A stretch of 7,854 nt of DNA from CADEEX01 sp040081555 (GTDB lineage Bacteria; Acidobacteriota; Vicinamibacteria; Vicinamibacterales; CAVVIG01): NCBI GenBank assembly GCA_040081555.1, contig JBEBGG010000159.1, forward strand, positions 1 to 7,854, written 5' to 3'. Shown piece by piece: positions 5,508-7,854 of this stretch. The notes under the pieces were generated by a model. That model was not told the DNA's origin, did not search any database, and was given only the letters and a program-made list of their open reading frames with translations. The stretch's first letter is position 1. The number at the start of each line of letters is the position of its first letter. A program made the position numbers and the translations under genes.

Positions 5508-6888
5508 TGGGAGTGCCTGCACTTGATGGACTGGCACCGCGAGCCGTGAGGCTTCCTGGTGCGGCGAGGCGGACGCGGTCGCCCTCGCTGAGCCCGGTGA
5601 GGACTTCGACGACGCGATCGTTGGATTCGCCAAGTTCGACCGTCCGCGTCTCGGTCCTTGAGCCGGAGAGCACATGCGCGACAAACACACCGTGTTGCTC
5701 GAAGACGGCGTTCACCGGCACGAGCAGCACGTCGGTGCGCGCACCGACGTTGACGTCGGCGCGAACGGTCATGTCCGGTCTCAGGTCGGCCGTTGTGGGA
5801 TCGACATCAATCGCGAGGTCGAAGCGCCGGTCGTCGAGACCCCGGTACACCGACGAACTGGCGAGCGTGCCGACGCGGACTACCTTCCCAGAGAAGGACT
5901 GGCCTGCGAATGCCTCGACGCGGATCGTGGCGGTCTGTCCTGGTTGGACGCGATGGACTTCGGCCTCGCCAACCGAGGCATCCACCATCATGCGGGTCAC
6001 CTCTGGGATGGTGACGATACCCTGGCTGCTGGTCACGCGGTCACCAATACGCACCTTGCGTCGTGGGTTAACGCTGAGGTACTCCTCATACACGACCAGG
6101 CCGGCCCGTCGTGCGTAGAGACTGCAATCTTCGACGAGACGCTGTAGAAGGGTGACGCGCACTTCCGTTTCCTGCAGCCGTGCGCTGGCACGACCGCGCT
6201 GTGCCTGCTTCTGCGCCGCCTGCAGCGCCGCGCGCCGCTGTTCGCGCGGATGCGTCAATTGCTCGGCCACCTCGACGCGCTTGCGCGTCAGCGTCAGTTC
6301 TTCGTCGGCCTGCTCGAGGTCGCTCTCGGTGCGGGCGAGCTCGTCGCGAGTGATGAAGCCTTTCTGTAGGAGTGGCTTCAACTGGTCGAACTCCTGTCGG
6401 AGCCTCGCCGCTTTCCGCTCGGCGAGCCCAAGACGCGTGCGCGTCTCAGCCAGTGTCAGAGCACCGTCTCCTTCGGATGCCGAGGTGACGGCGGCCTGGG
6501 CTTCTTCGAGCTCGCTGTTGACCACCTCGAGATCGAGCTGGGCCTGGCGCAGCTCCTGACGCGCGCGATCGAGTTCACGCTCGGCCTCACTCGCGTCGAG
6601 CCGGACGAGTAGGTCGCCCGCGTTGATGTGCGTGCCTTCTGGAGCCAGATCAAGAATCTCGACTTCGCGACCAGGCAACGGCGAACGATACGTGAGGGAC
6701 CGGATCGGCCGGAGGGTGCCGGTGGTCACCAGCTGGGCGGTCATCGACCCCCGACGCACGACGGCAACCAGCGCCGCATCGCTCGAGCGGCTTCGCCAGA
6801 CTGCGCCGCCGAGTATGACGAGCAAGAGGACCCCGGCCCCGGCGAGAATGCGCGGTCTGGCAGCGGGCAGGCTGGATGTCATCACCAT
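5488..6888 (-). CDS. HlyD/MacA-family periplasmic adaptor protein of a tripartite efflux pump
   Basis: Membrane fusion proteins link an inner-membrane transporter to a TolC channel across the periplasm. The 466-residue product starts with a short basic segment and one membrane anchor (about 14-31, ILAGAGVLLLVILGGAVW). The first lipoyl half follows (about 65-98, YRSPLPGREVEILDLAPEGTHINAGDLLVRLD), then a long Glu/Arg/Gln-rich coiled-coil hairpin (about 99-253). The second lipoyl half (about 254-300) has CSLYARRAGLVVY where many homologues have an AP..G form. A beta-barrel part (VDASVGEAEVHRVQPGQTATIRVEAF, 302-327) and a membrane-proximal domain (LLVPVNAVFEQHGVFVAHV...EVLTGLSEGDRVRL) complete it. 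ATG 6888 overlaps the OEP stop by 7 nt; a second ATG at 6882 would give a TGATG 1-nt overlap, typical of translational reinitiation. The C-terminus overlaps the permease start. Confidence 0.93.
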   Translation of the reverse strand: MVMTSSLPAARPRILAGAGVLLLVILGGAVWRSRSSDAALVAVVRRGSMTAQLVTTGTLRPIRSLTYRSPLPGREVEILDLAPEGTHINAGDLLVRLDASEAERELDRARQELRQAQLDLEVVNSELEEAQAAVTSASEGDGALTLAETRTRLGLAERKAARLRQEFDQLKPLLQKGFITRDELARTESDLEQADEELTLTRKRVEVAEQLTHPREQRRAALQAAQKQAQRGRASARLQETEVRVTLLQRLVEDCSLYARRAGLVVYEEYLSVNPRRKVRIGDRVTSSQGIVTIPEVTRMMVDASVGEAEVHRVQPGQTATIRVEAFAGQSFSGKVVRVGTLASSSVYRGLDDRRFDLAIDVDPTTADLRPDMTVRADVNVGARTDVLLVPVNAVFEQHGVFVAHVLSGSRTETRTVELGESNDRVVEVLTGLSEGDRVRLAAPGSLTARGASPSSAGTPNALQPR

Positions 6889-7854
6889 GGCGGCACGCGC
6901 GCAATTTGGACCGGCAGCGTCGCGCCCCCCGTCACGTCGGTGCGCGGATTGAAGATGCCAAGCATGGCGCGCAGGCGAAGCCGCACAATCGCCGAATCAG
7001 CCAGCGCCTGAATGCGCCGAGTCTCGGCCATGAGCAGGTTGCTCTCCGCCGTCACCACATCCAGATTGTTCGAGAGTCCCCGCTCGTAGCGCAACTGCGC
7101 CACATCAACCTCCCGGCGCCCGAGGTCAACGTTCGCATCGGCGGCGGCCAGTGTTCGCAGCGAACGGTCCTGCTCACGCGCGGTGCGCTTCACATCGTCA
7201 CCCATCTGGCGCTCGAAGGTGGTAAGGTCGCGCCGCTGACGGTCCCGCTCGAGCAGTGACGTCTGATACTCGACCAGTGAGGCCGTCCGATCGACTGGCA
7301 TGGCGATCGTGAAGAAGGTAGCGAACTGATATCCGTCGACGCCGAAGCTCTTGGCGAAGGTGTTGGACGTCTCTCGGCGCGTCAGTGCGAGATTGACGTC
7401 GACCTGTGGCAGCAATTGGTTGCGAGCAAAACGGATCTGGTGCTCGCTGTCGGCGCTTCGGTCGGCTCGGATCTTCAGGTCCAGGCGGTTTCTCCGCGCC
7501 GCAGACACGGCCGCGTCGATGTCGATGGGTGTGGGGTCCGGCCTGGGAATCTCGCGATCGACGTCGAAGGCCGCCTCGATCGTGCGCCCGAGCAGGAACT
7601 GCAACTGATCGCGTGCATCTTCGGTGGCTGACTGCGCGTCGAAGAATTGCATCTCGGCCTGCGAGACCAGTTGCTGCGCTCGCAGCACGTCAAGCTGCGA
7701 AACGAGGCCGGCGTCGAGTTTCGCCTCTGACGCATCGCGAAGCTTCCTCGCCCGCTCGAGGCTCTGGCGGGTGACGTCGACAAACGCGCGTTGAGCGACG
7801 AGGCGATAGTAGGCGGCGGCGACGTCGATCGCCACCTGCTGCTCGGCCAGTGTC
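6882..7854 (-). CDS. TolC/OEP-family outer membrane efflux protein, C-terminal part (5' end outside window)
   Basis: These proteins form trimeric channels through the outer membrane and periplasm for tripartite pumps and type I secretion. The frame is open at the window edge (TLAEQQVAIDVAAAYYRLVAQ...); the GTG at 7835 codes for an internal Val, not a start. About 323 residues are visible of a usual 420-500, so the signal peptide and first part are missing. Two helical repeats of the OEP fold can be seen: the end of the first (VAAAYYRLVAQRAF...ASEAKLDAGLVSQLDVLRAQQLVSQAEMQ...LQFLLG) and the second (RRNRLDLKIRAD...RNQLLPQVDVNLALTRR...VDVAQLRYERGLSNNLDVVTAESNLLMAE). LP.V and Y..GL.N.LDV are typical family signatures. 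Overlap with the adaptor gene places both on one transcript. The exact substrate cannot be told. Confidence 0.92.
   Translation of the reverse strand, partial: TLAEQQVAIDVAAAYYRLVAQRAFVDVTRQSLERARKLRDASEAKLDAGLVSQLDVLRAQQLVSQAEMQFFDAQSATEDARDQLQFLLGRTIEAAFDVDREIPRPDPTPIDIDAAVSAARRNRLDLKIRADRSADSEHQIRFARNQLLPQVDVNLALTRRETSNTFAKSFGVDGYQFATFFTIAMPVDRTASLVEYQTSLLERDRQRRDLTTFERQMGDDVKRTAREQDRSLRTLAAADANVDLGRREVDVAQLRYERGLSNNLDVVTAESNLLMAETRRIQALADSAIVRLRLRAMLGIFNPRTDVTGGATLPVQIARVPPW

Noticed and set aside
5508..5690. N-terminal extension of the permease up to position 5690
   Set aside because: The extra 61 residues lie inside the adaptor gene, have no family counterpart, and would put a long Ser/Pro-rich stretch before the first membrane segment.
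5507..6118. Open frame of 203 codons on the + strand opposite the adaptor gene
   Set aside because: The Ser/Arg/Thr-rich product is an antisense shadow of the adaptor coding frame.

Overview
The window joins two unrelated blocks that face each other. The left block (1-4172, + strand) is the distal part of a bacterial ribosomal-protein superoperon, in the classic order map (3' part), infA, rpmJ, rpsM, rpsK, rpsD, rpoA, rplQ, closed by a clear intrinsic terminator. The right block (4278-7854, - strand) is the distal part of a tripartite efflux operon. In transcription order it holds an outer-membrane efflux protein of the TolC/OEP family (cut by the window edge), a HlyD/MacA-type periplasmic adaptor and a MacB/FtsX-type ABC permease.

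The organism is a high-GC bacterium. A TolC-type outer-membrane factor implies a Gram-negative envelope. The gene order map-infA-rpmJ-rpsM-rpsK-rpsD-rpoA-rplQ, the RpoA N-terminus (MLWKGFQRPKRLEFE...), the four-cysteine forms of S4 and L36, and the TolC/HlyD/MacB-permease neighbour all fit Acidobacteriota, perhaps the Vicinamibacteria. This placement rests on recalled resemblance, not on a search, and is tentative.

In the left block the genes are packed with gaps of 0-15 nt, which suggests one transcript with translational coupling. The one exception is a 166-nt spacer between rpsD and rpoA (2351-2516). It can fold into several GC-rich hairpins, the largest a 14-bp two-part stem at 2417-2462. 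Together these genes supply translation initiation (IF-1), the 30S head and body proteins S13, S11 and S4, 50S proteins L36 and L17, the RNA polymerase alpha subunit, and N-terminal Met removal from new proteins.

In the right block the three genes overlap end to start (TolC/HlyD by 1 or 7 nt, HlyD/permease by 20 nt), so they form one translationally coupled operon. They would make an inner-membrane permease, a periplasmic adaptor and an outer-membrane channel. The ATPase that a permease-only MacB protein needs is not in the window. It must lie upstream of position 7854 or elsewhere. The promoter of this operon is also outside the window. The 105-nt gap 4173-4277 between the blocks holds no gene I can support.

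I see no tRNA, rRNA, CRISPR array, insertion sequence or prophage element, and no clearly new system. The items most worth checking are the structured rpsD-rpoA spacer, the missing ATPase, and the long Lys/Ala-rich tail on L17.
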